Of a DNA stretch of 31,614 nucleotides, positions 15,501 through 23,376 are shown piece by piece. Position 1 is the stretch's first letter. Every line of letters begins with the position of its first letter. A model generated the notes under the pieces. That model saw nothing but the letters and a program-made list of their open reading frames with translations, was not told the origin of the DNA and did no database searches. Made by a program: the position numbers and the translations under genes. This DNA is from an uncultured bacterium (GTDB lineage Bacteria; Verrucomicrobiota; Kiritimatiellia; RFP12; UBA1067): NCBI GenBank assembly GCA_902779075.1, contig CACZAK010000036.1, positions 1-31,614 on the forward strand, in the 5' to 3' direction.

Positions 15501-15883
15501 GCAAGATCTGGAAGGGCGACTGGGCGTATGTCTCGACGCCAGTCAAGGCGGGAGAGGTCCTCACCGTCTACGCGGTCTGGGCGCTGAAGCCGGGCTTCTA
15601 CCAGATCCGGTTCAACAAGAACGACGGTAGCGGCAAGTGGCGCACGCTCGGATTCGAGTACGGTGTCTCGACCAAGCTTCCGTCCATCGATGCGCTCGGC
15701 TGGGCACGCCAGGGGCACAGCTTCGATTTCTGGGCGTCGAGCAAAGCCAACGCCGACGCGGGCCGTATGTGGAGATACGGAAACGCGACGGTCGCCACCG
15801 CTGCCGCGGAGGGCAAGACGCTGAGCGTCTATGCGGTGTGGGACTACAATTGGCCCTGGGAGGGCGGTCCGAGCTCGGACTGA
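12530..15883 (+). CDS. Secreted multi-module BspA-like LRR protein with InlB-like repeats (1117 aa)
   Basis: Predicted secreted or surface adhesin-type protein. The signal peptide is residues 1-27 (ending NAGA). Four BspA modules begin with GGYTWTYQ (34), GGKTWNYY (268), GGVTWYFI (401) and GGYTWYFI (641), each with a short beta prefix and several 23-aa LRR_5 units. Three NDG-type InlB-like repeats (848-1107) and a short WPWEGGPSSD tail follow. The ATG at 12530 has AGAAAGGCAGG upstream and lies 58 bp after the -10; the upstream in-frame TTG belongs to the -35 box. The tail and 3' flank are duplicated as the fragment at 9737-9975. Long open frames antisense and in another frame here are composition shadows. 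Confidence 0.9.
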   Translation: MSTKLMNALKTFAACAVCAFASLNAGAATIPVGGYTWTYQLNGREATISKGSMSMAISPNPTGDVTVPPSLAGYSVTCIGYGAFYNAGLTGVTIPSSVTSLSYGAFYGCASLKQTGLTSSTEVTSVGDSAYRGCVSLTSVNIPAKVLSVGVGTFAACTGIKTLQVGSGIKTIPASFASGCSSLLNLTIGSNVQTIETLAFKDCSSIETVVLPLSLTSLASQSFKNCSKLKTVYAPIALKATIEASKDDIFSGCPSTLGIVYYGRYTTGGKTWNYYVNSAGGAVISNDPTLFSSSAAALPKPSGALTIPSSLNGYTVTEIEWGAFAECTDMTSVTIPDDVAFIGYGAFSYCSKLASASLPKAMLAKAQSGEFTEGDAFYDCADGLVVLYRQSSTVSAQIIGGVTWYFIIDGSTASLVSPGSSAPCISPAPTGSLTVPAKLGGKTVAVIGDSAFNKCGELTSISFLSTASIRRIGEFAFNACKKLSAFSVPAGVTDIGQYAFKDCDALTTMTIPNAVANLGKGALYDCNSLKTLTIGIGVMAIPDDFAYYCTSLEALNIGANVTSIGEKAFGVCNKLEEVLIPSGVTSIANGAFAYCGNLTRAKLPESLRGVVDEANVFRDCPSYLHVLYYASTGAYTEVFGGYTWYFIVTGINEATIYNNGDCAISPAPSSGTLIFPNTLGGYPVTGIGENAFANCTKMECVQLPDALVSIGGYAFSHCYKLSGAPLPSGLLWIGDCAFENCSKLGVIDIPGSVTSIGANAFQYSGLYSATIGGGLETIKACTFYGCSHLDTLTIPKNVTAMGAEAFFGTALSTVKVDYGDTDRIDALIKGTGYNTTGITYEEGERPAYTILFHRYDSSSEKTAAYDFVYGVSTHLPSLNSLGWARRGFDFQGWATSKANADAGKVWKKDWAIVSTAAEPGKTLSVYAVWALKSDSYAIQFIRNDGAGTWRTVGFTYGEKTRMPSVANGLKWARRGYDFKGWALTTADANAGKIWKGDWAYVSTPVKAGEVLTVYAVWALKPGFYQIRFNKNDGSGKWRTLGFEYGVSTKLPSIDALGWARQGHSFDFWASSKANADAGRMWRYGNATVATAAAEGKTLSVYAVWDYNWPWEGGPSSD

Positions 15884-15961
15884 GCCCTGCTCTTTTCGGG
15901 TTCGTGAGAACAGCGGATAGAAACTTCGGCCGAACATCTGCCATCTGGCAGTGGCGGAAAG

Positions 15962-15976
15962 CCGGTAGAATACCGG
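15962..15976. repeat. Small hairpin CCGGTA/TACCGG, duplicated at 9937
   Basis: A 6-bp stem with a GAA loop about 80 bp after the fourth BspA gene. The identical hairpin at 9937-9951 follows the duplicated tail. It is conserved between the copies but lacks a U-run, so its role is unclear. Confidence 0.5.
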
Positions 15977-16000
15977 ATGCGACGGGTGCGGATTCAATGA

Positions 16001-16006
16001 TATAAT
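16001..16006 (+). promoter_or_regulatory. Extended -10 element ahead of a short open frame
   Basis: TATAAT preceded by TGA makes a good extended -10. The -35 position (TGCGAC, 15978-15983, 17 bp upstream) is weak. It would drive the short frame at 16038. Confidence 0.4.
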
Positions 16007-16037
16007 ACCACCAACTTTAGGCGTCGTGGGGTCATTG

Positions 16038-16133
16038 ATGATGAGAGAGATTAACGGGGCGCTTGATGCCTTTGTGCGCATGGGCGGCGACGAGAAGAAC
16101 ATCACGCTTGTGCGGGGCCGCAAAGGCTTGTGA
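16038..16133 (+). pseudogene. Short open frame (31 aa), possibly the start of a broken gene
   Basis: It encodes MMREINGALDAFVRMG and continues to RGRKGL before a TGA. The same frame stays open from that TGA to 16292 (frame total 85 codons), as a gene with one nonsense mutation would. I do not recognise the product. The upstream extended -10 supports transcription, but there is no clear Shine-Dalgarno, and chance openness in GC-rich DNA is possible. Confidence 0.3.
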
Positions 16134-16302
16134 AAGGCGGGGGCTTCGCTCGATCCTTTCCGATGCCATTCCTCTGCCGCGCCGTTTTTGCTTAGCGGTT
16201 GCCTTGTGCGGAGCATTATCTCACCGTTGGTGCGCGACGGGGCGCGCACGGCAGAACTGCTGGCGCACAAACCAAAGGCAGATCATTGCTGAACCATTGA
16301 CG

Positions 16303-16410
16303 GGGGGCGCCGGGTGGGGCGAGCCCTCCGGGCGAGCCGAGGACGGCTCGCCCTACCTTGCGGCTCGCCCCACCTTGCGGCGCGCTCGGTGATCGCGCCC
16401 TACCGGGCAG
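16303..16410. repeat. Compound GC palindromic element
   Basis: It contains a 10-bp perfect stem, GGGCGAGCCG (16330-16339) against CGGCTCGCCC (16344-16353), with an AGGA loop. A further GGCTCGCCC copy and a reverse copy of the GGTAGGGCGCGATCA motif (ending near 16404) follow. It shares motifs with 178-247 and 22655-22718. The DNA from 16134 to 16302 shows no supported gene other than the possible continuation of the broken frame. Confidence 0.7.
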
Positions 16411-16435
16411 GCGCATAAATTTTAACATTTCATGC

Positions 16436-16463
16436 TTGCTTTCCCGTCAGAGGTGTGTATAAT
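16436..16463 (+). promoter_or_regulatory. Promoter of the A2M/MCE operon
   Basis: TTGCTT (16436-16441), a 16-bp spacer and TATAAT (16458-16463). It lies 47 bp upstream of the A2M start codon. Confidence 0.55.
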
Positions 16464-16510
16464 GCATGCCTAACTTTCATTAGACAATACAGATTTATAC
16501 GTGCCAATCG

Positions 16511-19500
16511 ATGAACAAGGCAAAAATCAAAATGCTCGCGTTTTTCGCGAGTTGTTCCGCCGTTATGGCTTTTTGTGGCTGTGACGGGTCGAAATCGGAA
16601 CCTGGCGGGGCCGCGACGAACGCGGCCGCTCCCGTGTCCGCGACGAACGGGGCCGCGACAAGCGCGGCCGCTCTCGTGGGGGCCGCGACGAACGCGGCCG
16701 CTCCCGTGGCCGCGACGAATGCGGCCGCTCCCGGTGGGGCGAAGTCGGAGAAGGCGAAGCCTGAAAAACCGAAGGAGCCTGAGGTCTGTGGATTTGACGT
16801 TGACGGGCTGCGTGGCATTTACATTCAGGTATCTGATACGCCAGATTTGACCGCGTTCATGGAGTATGTGGAGATTGTGCCGAATCCCGGGCCTGTGACG
16901 ACGGACTACTACGGCTGGAGTCAGAAGGTGAAGGTGATGGCGGACTTCCAGCCGCGCACCACGTATCGCGTGACAGTCAAGGCTGGTTTGCCGATGGCTG
17001 ACGGAAAAGTGACGAAGGAGGAGTTCCGCCGCACGTTCAAAACTGGCGACCGACCGGCCTCCGTCGCGTTTGCCGCCCGTGGGCGTTACCTTCCTCCTGC
17101 TGGCCGCCGTGCCATCGCCATCGACACCGTGAACGTGACGAACCTTGAATGCAGGATTCGCCCTGTGCCGCGCGCGAACATCGTGCAGCTCCTTGCGCGC
17201 GAGGAGGACCGCTACCGCCGCTACTATGGCGGCGGTGGAGATTCGGAGGAGACCAAGGACATCTCCGGCGAACCCATTGTGAAGAAGTTCCGTCTGTCTC
17301 CGCGCATCAACGAGAAGATCACCACGCCCCTTGAAATCCGCGACATGGACGGTGTATCCGCGAATGGCGTGTACCTCGTATCGGCGAAGGACGCCGGTGA
17401 CAGCTCGTCCGACGAGATATACCGTCTCGTGTGCCTTACGGACATCGGTCTCTCGGTGCGCCAGACGGAGGGGTGCGTGTATGTGTGGGCGACGTCGCTC
17501 ACGCAGGGCAAGCCGCTCGCCGGGCTGCTCGTGTCGGTGTACGGCGCAAACAACGTCATGGTGGGCGAGGGCATCACGGATGCCGATGGCTGGTGCGCCT
17601 GTGATGTGGCGAAGGACGCGGATGCGTTCGCGGTTGTCGCCTCCCGCAAGAACGGAGTCGATTCGTCTTTCCTCGCGCTCACGAAGCAGCTTGACGAAAC
17701 CATCGCGAAGGGTGCGCGCCGGTCTTTCGTGGCGAAGAACGCATGCGAGGCTTACGTGTGGACCGACCGCGGCATCTACCGCCACAACGAGAAGATACTC
17801 GTACACGCGCTCCTGCGCAATGCGGAAGGCAACGCGCCAAAGCCGTTCCCCGTCACTCTGAAGCTCGTGGATCCCGAGGGAAAGGTCTTCGCGCGCAGCA
17901 CAGGGCTGTCTGACACGGTTGGCGCCGTTGCGGCGGAGTCGTTCGTCGTGACGGACGACCAGATGAGCGGTGTGTGGACCGTCGAGGCAGTCACGCCTGG
18001 CGACCCAGATGTAGAGATCGGTTCTCGCACTATCAGAATCGAGGAGTTCGTGCCGCCGCAGATCCGCGTGAAGGTGGAGACGCCTCCTGGCCTTTCTGCG
18101 ACGAACGTGTCGTTCACCGTCGTGGCTGAACACCTCTTCGGCGGGCCCGCGAAGGGACTTCCGGCGGAGGCTGCGGTGTCGTTTTCGGACGAGCCGTTCG
18201 CGCCGCGCGGCTGGAACAAGTTCCGCTTCGGCGACGAAAACCGCAGCCTGCAGCCGAACTTCGAGAAACTGGACAGGTGCACGCTGGACGCCAACGGGCG
18301 CGCGGAGTTCGCCGCCGCCATGCCGCCGCGAAGCCGTCCGCGTGCGGCCGTGAAGATGACGGCGCAGGGTTCGGTGTTCGAGACGGGGGGGCGTCCCGCC
18401 GCCGGTCGTGCCATCTGCACGCTCCATGTCTATCCCTACTACATCGGCGTGATGTTGCCGGACATCCTGCGTGAGGATCGCCAGCCGCAGGCCTGTCGCG
18501 TGGTGCTCGTAAATCCCGACGGCACGCCGCATGTCGGCGCGCGGAAGCTCGAGGCCCGGTTCGAGCGCATCGAGCACGTCTACGGACTCAAGCGCAACGA
18601 CAACGGGTTCTTCGAGTGGATGAGCGACAAGGTGCGCTACCCGATGGGCGCTCCCGTGGAGGTGGGCGTGACTGCGGAGGGCGTCGCCACGCTCGAGGTG
18701 CCACGCTCGTCCTGCGGCGATTTCGCCGTGACGCTGCGCGATCCCGCCACCGACGTCTCGTTCGGCGCGTCATACTGGGTGGGCGGCGCGGGCGACGATG
18801 CGTCCGTGCGCACCTCGCTCGCAACGCCGTCGCACGTGACGCTCGTCGCGGACAAGCCCGTCTATTATCCCGGCGACGTGCCGCGCATCGCCGTGAAGGC
18901 CCCGTTCAAGGGGTACGCATGGCTCGAGGTGATGGGCCGCGACGTTGCCTACTCGCGTGTCGTGGCGCTCACCAACGCCACGTCGGAGGTCGAGCTTGAG
19001 CTGGTGAAGGCTGCGTTTGCACCGGGCGTGGACGTGGCACTGAGCGTGGTGCAGGCCGCAACTGCCGGACAGCGTCATGCCGCGAACCGCGCCTGGGGCG
19101 TGGTGCCGATCAAGGTGGCCACGCGCGACAGCGCGCTCGACGTTCGCGTGGCGGCGGACGTGGCGTGCGCAGCGTCCGGCGGGAGCGACCTCGTCGCGCA
19201 CGTTTCCGCGAAGGGCCTTGACGGAGTGCGTGGCGCATACGCCGCCGTGACGGTGGTGGACGAGGGTATCAACCTGCTCACGGACGAAAAGGTGCCCGAT
19301 CCCGTCAGCTGGTTCGGCGAGACGCGCGACGCCTACCATCCGCTTTACGACCTCTACAACTACCTGCTTCCAATCGTCGACGACCGCCTTAAGCGTTCGG
19401 GCGTGAAAACGGGCGGCGGCGCGGACGGAGATCTCTTCAACCGCATCAGCCCCGTGCCGAGCCGGCGCTTCAAGCCGCTCAGCCGCTGGCAGTTGAACGT

Positions 19501-21433
19501 GCCGTTGCAAGACGGCCTTGCGGACGTGAAGTTCAAGCTTCCCGAGTTCGTCGGCGAAGTGCGCGTGACGGCAGTTGCCTACAACGCGCGCGCCACCGGC
19601 GCCGGTGCCGTGCAGGCGAAGGTCACGCCGAACCTCGTGATGCAGGCGGACGCCCCGCGCTTCGCCGCGCCTGGCGATACGTTCAACGCCACGCTTACGC
19701 TTTCCAACCGCAGCGGGAAGGACGGCACGTGTACATACGCGCTGCAGATAGACGGGGCAGCAGCCCTTGCGCCTGGAGCGAAGGGGACAGGATCCGTGAA
19801 AATCGCCGACGGCGCGTCCGAGACGGTGTCCGTGCCGGTGGTCGCCGGCGAAGTTCCCGGCGAGGGGCGCCTCGTCTTCACGTCCGAGGGCATGGGCGAA
19901 AAGCACACGGTCACGATCGACCTGCCGGTGCGTCCTGCCGCAGCGTGGGCGAAGACAGCCGAGACGGTGTGTCTTGCTCCGGGCGAGTCGCGTACCTTCC
20001 GCAACACGGCCGCCGTGTTGCCCGAGGCCGCACGCCGCACGTTCACCGTCGCGTCCAGCGGCCTTGGCGAACTCGCCGCCGCGCTAGAGTATCTCGCCGC
20101 CTATCCGTATGGCTGCCTGGAGCAGACGGTGTCGCAGATATTCCCGCTAGTAGCGGCCGGCGGCGTGCTGAACACGCTGCCCGTGGACGAGACGACAGCT
20201 GCCGCCGATTCGCAGAAGGCAGTGGACGCGGGCATCCGCCGAGTGGTGTCGATGATCCACTCGAACGACTTCTCGATGTGGCCGGACAGCTCCTACCCGC
20301 CGTGGGACCGTGGCGTGTCGCTTTGGGCCGCGCACTTCCTTCTGGAGGCCGAGGCCGCCGGATTCAAGGTGCCTGCGCAGCCGCTTGGGCGCGTGAAGGG
20401 TTTCCTGCGCACGTGGGCGATGTCCACTAACGCCACGACGAGCGTATACGCCTGCCACAACCTAGCGCTCGCCGGCGCTGCGGACGCCGACCGCCAGCTG
20501 CACTGGTATGACCGCCGCGCGCAGCTTTCCGTGCTCGATAGAGCCCGTCTCGCCCGCGCGTTCGTGCGGTGCGGAGACCGTGCGCGCGCCGTGGAGCTCA
20601 CCTCCTCGCTGCCGGTGGAGGACGTCAAGACCGCAGCCTTCTCGATTCTCGCGCTGATGGACCTCGATCCGCAGGACGCGCGCCTGCCGGGACTCGTCGT
20701 CTACCTCAACAACCACCGCGACAAGGCGAGCGCGCACTGGGGCACCACTGCCGAAAACGCGCACGCCCTCCTCGCGCTTGCTACCTGGTACCGCACGCGC
20801 GCTGTGAAGGGCGATCCCGACGTGAAGTGCGTGGCCGACGGACACGAGACGGCGCTTCCCGTGAAGAAGGTACACGCCATGCGCGGCGGCGGCGACGTTG
20901 TGCTGACTAACGTCGGGAAGGGCCCCGCGTACGTGACGGCCACATGTCTCGCCCTGCCGGACGCCGCCACCGTGCCGGCCGTTGCCGACGGCATCAACAT
21001 CACGCGCCGCTACTTCATGTCGGACGGCTCGGAGGCCAACCTCGACAAACTCTCGCGCGGCGACCTCTTGCTGGTGGAGCTCACGATAGGCAACCAGCAT
21101 AACCACGTCTACGCCGACCTCGTGGTAGAGGACCTCCTGCCGGCCTGCTTCGAGGCCAGCAACACGCGAGTGGACGGGTCTGCATATCCGTGGATTGAAA
21201 ACGCAAAGATGCTGAACTGGGAGATGCGCCGGGAAATGCGCGACGACCGGATGCTCTTCTTCTCGAAGCGCTTCCGCGACTCGGGCGAGGATGGACGAGT
21301 GGCGCGTGCCTACTACGCGGTGCGCGTGGTGAGCGCGGGCGACTTCATCGCCCCGGGAGCGTCGGTGGAGGCGATGTACGACCCCGCAGTGCGTGCACGC
21401 ACGGCGCCGCGGCGCATCCGCGTGGAACGGTAA
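16511..21433 (+). CDS. Alpha-2-macroglobulin-family lipoprotein (1640 aa)
   Basis: Bacterial A2M of the E. coli YfhM type (about 1650 aa), thought to trap attacking proteases in the periplasm. The N-terminus is a lipoprotein signal with probable acylated Cys24 (FCGC). An Ala/Thr/Asn-rich linker (about 32-75) is encoded by near-identical repeats containing GCGGCCGC. An MG2-type domain lies near 405-525 (VWTDRGIYRHNEKILVHALL), and the VTVVDEGINLLTDE region typical of the family follows. The thioester motif GCLEQ is intact with Cys1202 and Gln1205 in a helical domain. A C-terminal receptor-like domain ends YDPAVRARTAPRRIRV. No good Shine-Dalgarno precedes the ATG at 16511. It lies 35 bp upstream of the MCE gene and probably shares its transcript. 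A PbpC-type penicillin-binding protein, the usual partner, is absent. Confidence 0.9.
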   Translation: MNKAKIKMLAFFASCSAVMAFCGCDGSKSEPGGAATNAAAPVSATNGAATSAAALVGAATNAAAPVAATNAAAPGGAKSEKAKPEKPKEPEVCGFDVDGLRGIYIQVSDTPDLTAFMEYVEIVPNPGPVTTDYYGWSQKVKVMADFQPRTTYRVTVKAGLPMADGKVTKEEFRRTFKTGDRPASVAFAARGRYLPPAGRRAIAIDTVNVTNLECRIRPVPRANIVQLLAREEDRYRRYYGGGGDSEETKDISGEPIVKKFRLSPRINEKITTPLEIRDMDGVSANGVYLVSAKDAGDSSSDEIYRLVCLTDIGLSVRQTEGCVYVWATSLTQGKPLAGLLVSVYGANNVMVGEGITDADGWCACDVAKDADAFAVVASRKNGVDSSFLALTKQLDETIAKGARRSFVAKNACEAYVWTDRGIYRHNEKILVHALLRNAEGNAPKPFPVTLKLVDPEGKVFARSTGLSDTVGAVAAESFVVTDDQMSGVWTVEAVTPGDPDVEIGSRTIRIEEFVPPQIRVKVETPPGLSATNVSFTVVAEHLFGGPAKGLPAEAAVSFSDEPFAPRGWNKFRFGDENRSLQPNFEKLDRCTLDANGRAEFAAAMPPRSRPRAAVKMTAQGSVFETGGRPAAGRAICTLHVYPYYIGVMLPDILREDRQPQACRVVLVNPDGTPHVGARKLEARFERIEHVYGLKRNDNGFFEWMSDKVRYPMGAPVEVGVTAEGVATLEVPRSSCGDFAVTLRDPATDVSFGASYWVGGAGDDASVRTSLATPSHVTLVADKPVYYPGDVPRIAVKAPFKGYAWLEVMGRDVAYSRVVALTNATSEVELELVKAAFAPGVDVALSVVQAATAGQRHAANRAWGVVPIKVATRDSALDVRVAADVACAASGGSDLVAHVSAKGLDGVRGAYAAVTVVDEGINLLTDEKVPDPVSWFGETRDAYHPLYDLYNYLLPIVDDRLKRSGVKTGGGADGDLFNRISPVPSRRFKPLSRWQLNVPLQDGLADVKFKLPEFVGEVRVTAVAYNARATGAGAVQAKVTPNLVMQADAPRFAAPGDTFNATLTLSNRSGKDGTCTYALQIDGAAALAPGAKGTGSVKIADGASETVSVPVVAGEVPGEGRLVFTSEGMGEKHTVTIDLPVRPAAAWAKTAETVCLAPGESRTFRNTAAVLPEAARRTFTVASSGLGELAAALEYLAAYPYGCLEQTVSQIFPLVAAGGVLNTLPVDETTAAADSQKAVDAGIRRVVSMIHSNDFSMWPDSSYPPWDRGVSLWAAHFLLEAEAAGFKVPAQPLGRVKGFLRTWAMSTNATTSVYACHNLALAGAADADRQLHWYDRRAQLSVLDRARLARAFVRCGDRARAVELTSSLPVEDVKTAAFSILALMDLDPQDARLPGLVVYLNNHRDKASAHWGTTAENAHALLALATWYRTRAVKGDPDVKCVADGHETALPVKKVHAMRGGGDVVLTNVGKGPAYVTATCLALPDAATVPAVADGINITRRYFMSDGSEANLDKLSRGDLLLVELTIGNQHNHVYADLVVEDLLPACFEASNTRVDGSAYPWIENAKMLNWEMRREMRDDRMLFFSKRFRDSGEDGRVARAYYAVRVVSAGDFIAPGASVEAMYDPAVRARTAPRRIRVER

Positions 21434-21468
21434 GCTGGACCTTAAAGCAAATTTGAAGGAGAAAAGAG

Positions 21469-22641
21469 ATGAGCAAGAAAAACAGCGACGTGTTCTCTGA
21501 GGTGATCGTGGGCATATTCATGGTGGCCGTGATCGCGCTTCTGGGATACTTCACGATAATCATATCCGGCGTGGACGTGATGTTCGGACGCAAGCGCGCA
21601 ACAGCGACGATAGCGTTCAAGGACGTCGGCGGCCTGAAGGAACGCGACAACGTGGTCTACCGCGGCATGAAAGTTGGCACCGTCGACAGGATCATCCTCG
21701 GCCAGTCGAACATCCTCGTGGAGGCGTCGGTGGACGATGACGTGGTGCTGCGCAAGTCGTGTCGCGTGTCGGTGTCGGCGCTGTCGCTCCTTGGCGGAAA
21801 CTACCTTCTGCTGGAGGAGGGCACTGGCGAGCCGCAGCCGCTAACGACGACCGTTTTCCACGGAGAACCGCCCGTCGACTGGATGCGCGACCTCGGCACC
21901 ATCGCGCGCAACCTGAGCGACCTGACGTCCGACGGCAGCGTGCGGAGCATCGTTACGAACTTCGAGGCAACGGCAGCCAACCTCAACACCATCGTCTCGC
22001 GCGTGCAGCGCGGCGAGGGTACGGTGGGCAAGCTCCTCTCCTCGGACGATACGGTCTACAACGACATAAGCAACGCGGTCGCCTCCGCAAAGACGGCGGC
22101 GGCGGACATCAGCGCGATCGCCTCTCGTGTTGAACGCGGCGACGGTACGCTCGGCAAGCTCCTCTCGACGAACGACGTCATCCACGCCGATCTCCGCGAT
22201 GCGCTCGCGTCGGCAAGGACGGCGCTGGACGCGGTGAAGTCCGCCGCAACCAACATCAACGCGATTGCAGCGCGACTGGAGCGCGGCGAGGGCACGATGG
22301 GCAAGCTGCTGTCTTCGGACGACGCCGTGTACGCGGACCTCAAGGCGTCTCTTGCGAACATCCGCAAGGTCACGGACGACCTCAAAGCCGGCGATGGCCT
22401 TGCGGGACGCCTCGTCTACGACAAGAAACTCGGTGCGGACGCCTCCGAACTCCTCGACAACCTCAACGGCGTCTCTTCGCGCCTTGCAAAGGGATCTGGC
22501 ACGCTCGGCAAGCTCATGACAGACCAGGAGCTGTACAACGAGCTCAACGCCCTTATCAAGGACGTGCGGCAGATCGTGGACAACTACCGCGACACGACGC
22601 CCGTCTCGACCTTCGGCTCCCTCATCATGGGCGGGCTGTAA
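21469..22641 (+). CDS. MCE/MlaD-family lipid-transport protein with repeat-rich tail (390 aa)
   Basis: Substrate-binding MCE protein of a lipid ABC transport system, anchored in the inner membrane and facing the periplasm. The single N-terminal membrane helix is residues 12-34. The MlaD domain is about 40-118 (KDVGGLKERDNVVYRGMKVG, then VSALSLLGGNYLLLEEG). The tail is predicted helical and holds five copies of a G(E/D)GTxGKLL(S/T) motif (near 182, 224, 273, 308 and 343), the fourth being most diverged. The ATG at 21469 follows AAGGAGA. It probably forms an operon with the A2M gene. The usual MlaE permease and MlaF ATPase genes are not in the window. Confidence 0.9.
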   Translation: MSKKNSDVFSEVIVGIFMVAVIALLGYFTIIISGVDVMFGRKRATATIAFKDVGGLKERDNVVYRGMKVGTVDRIILGQSNILVEASVDDDVVLRKSCRVSVSALSLLGGNYLLLEEGTGEPQPLTTTVFHGEPPVDWMRDLGTIARNLSDLTSDGSVRSIVTNFEATAANLNTIVSRVQRGEGTVGKLLSSDDTVYNDISNAVASAKTAAADISAIASRVERGDGTLGKLLSTNDVIHADLRDALASARTALDAVKSAATNINAIAARLERGEGTMGKLLSSDDAVYADLKASLANIRKVTDDLKAGDGLAGRLVYDKKLGADASELLDNLNGVSSRLAKGSGTLGKLMTDQELYNELNALIKDVRQIVDNYRDTTPVSTFGSLIMGGL

Positions 22642-22654
22642 GGATACGCATTTC

Positions 22655-22718
22655 ATCGGATGGTGCGAGCCCTCCGGGCCGAAGTTTGGGTAGGGCGCGA
22701 TCACTGAGCGCGCCGCCG
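22655..22718. repeat. GC palindromic element at the 5' edge of a gene remnant
   Basis: It contains GAGCCCTCCGGGC and GGTAGGGCGCGATCA, shared with the element at 16303-16410. GGCGCG (22694-22699) pairs with CGCGCC (22709-22714). Its right end abuts the PurF-like remnant, suggesting it lies at the breakpoint. Confidence 0.6.
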
Positions 22719-23055
22719 GAACGGAGGCCAGAACCCGCTCGTTCCCCTCTATGTTCGCTTCACCGACGAGCAGCACTGCGCCGAGATCGCCCGCCTCCTC
22801 ACCCCGCCTGGCATGAAGGCAGAGGTGAAGGTGGTGTACCAGACGGTGGAAAATCTGCGGAAATGTTTGAGGGGCAGGACACCCGACAATCGGCAACCGA
22901 CATCCGGGACGACAGTTCGACAGACGACACATGGCGCGAGCGCATGTATCTGCGACTGGTATTTCACCGGCGACTATCCCACGCCCGGCGGGTATAAGGT
23001 GTTGCACAAAGCTCTTGAAAACTATCTGGTCAATAATTCTGAGCGTTCGTACTGA
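22719..23055 (+). pseudogene. C-terminal remnant resembling amidophosphoribosyltransferase (PurF-like)
   Basis: An open frame without a proper start encodes about 111 residues: NPLVPLYVRFTDEQHC, KAEVKVVYQTVENLRKCL, a low-complexity stretch, then DWYFTGDYPTPGGYKVL and a final ERSY before TGA. From memory the DWYFTG(D/N)YPTPGG tail is typical of a PurF-like glutamine amidotransferase family in Bacteroidetes and relatives; that is recall, not a search. The catalytic N-terminal part is absent. An insert of about 26 residues between KCL and CDWYF is encoded by a degenerate heptamer array. A non-functional relic is the best reading. Confidence 0.55.
22882..22916. repeat. Degenerate heptamer array inside the PurF-like remnant
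   Basis: Units CCCGACA, ATCGGCA, ACCGACA and TCCGGGA run at period 7, followed by weaker related units. They interrupt the conserved protein sequence just before DWYFTG without breaking the frame. Confidence 0.5.
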
Positions 23056-23120
23056 ACGGAAAGTTCGGTCGCCATTGGCCGTCATTTGCATCTTCGCGAG
23101 CAGTCGAGACTGAAATGTGG

Positions 23121-23126
23121 TATAAT
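23121..23126 (+). promoter_or_regulatory. Extended -10 promoter of the DUF3791/DUF3990 cassette
   Basis: TATAAT preceded by TGG, 26 bp before the first gene of the cassette. No good -35 is seen at the expected distance; extended -10 promoters can do without one. Confidence 0.5.
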
Positions 23127-23151
23127 GTGAGCGCCAGGAGGAAAATGGCAG

Positions 23152-23376
23152 ATGACATCAAACAAAGCGAAAAACAGAATCGAATACTTCGTTGCATGCG
23201 TAGCGGAGTTCGCCGAAGCTTTTGGCCTCGATGCCCAGAAGTCGTTTGACTACCTCGACAGGCATTGCGGCATGGACTTCTTGATGAATTGCTATGAAGC
23301 AGAGCATACGGTCTCATTTGCCGACGCCGTGATCGACCTTCAGAAAGTGTGCCGCAGAAATGGGGGGCATCTCTGA
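23152..23376 (+). CDS. DUF3791-type small protein, likely partner of the downstream toxin (74 aa)
   Basis: A small helical protein with the pattern of DUF3791: IEYFVACVAEFAEAFGL, then a YLDRHCGMDFLMNCYEAEHT core. Proteins of this family are commonly found beside DUF3990 genes, which suggests an antitoxin or accessory role; this is contextual inference. AGGAGG lies 10 bp before the ATG at 23152. An ATG at 23145 is out of frame. Its TGA overlaps the next ATG by one base (TGATG), so the two are probably translationally coupled. Confidence 0.75.
   Translation: MTSNKAKNRIEYFVACVAEFAEAFGLDAQKSFDYLDRHCGMDFLMNCYEAEHTVSFADAVIDLQKVCRRNGGHL

Noticed and set aside
13070..16270. Minus-strand open frame of 1066 codons opposite the fourth BspA gene
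   Set aside because: Its Arg-, Ala- and Val-rich product with no domain pattern mirrors the repeat gene on the + strand. The GC-rich codon bias of the true gene keeps the antisense frame open.
16430..18577. Minus-strand open frame of 715 codons opposite the A2M gene
   Set aside because: It is antisense to a clear family member, has Arg- and His-rich low-quality composition, and lacks a plausible ribosome site.
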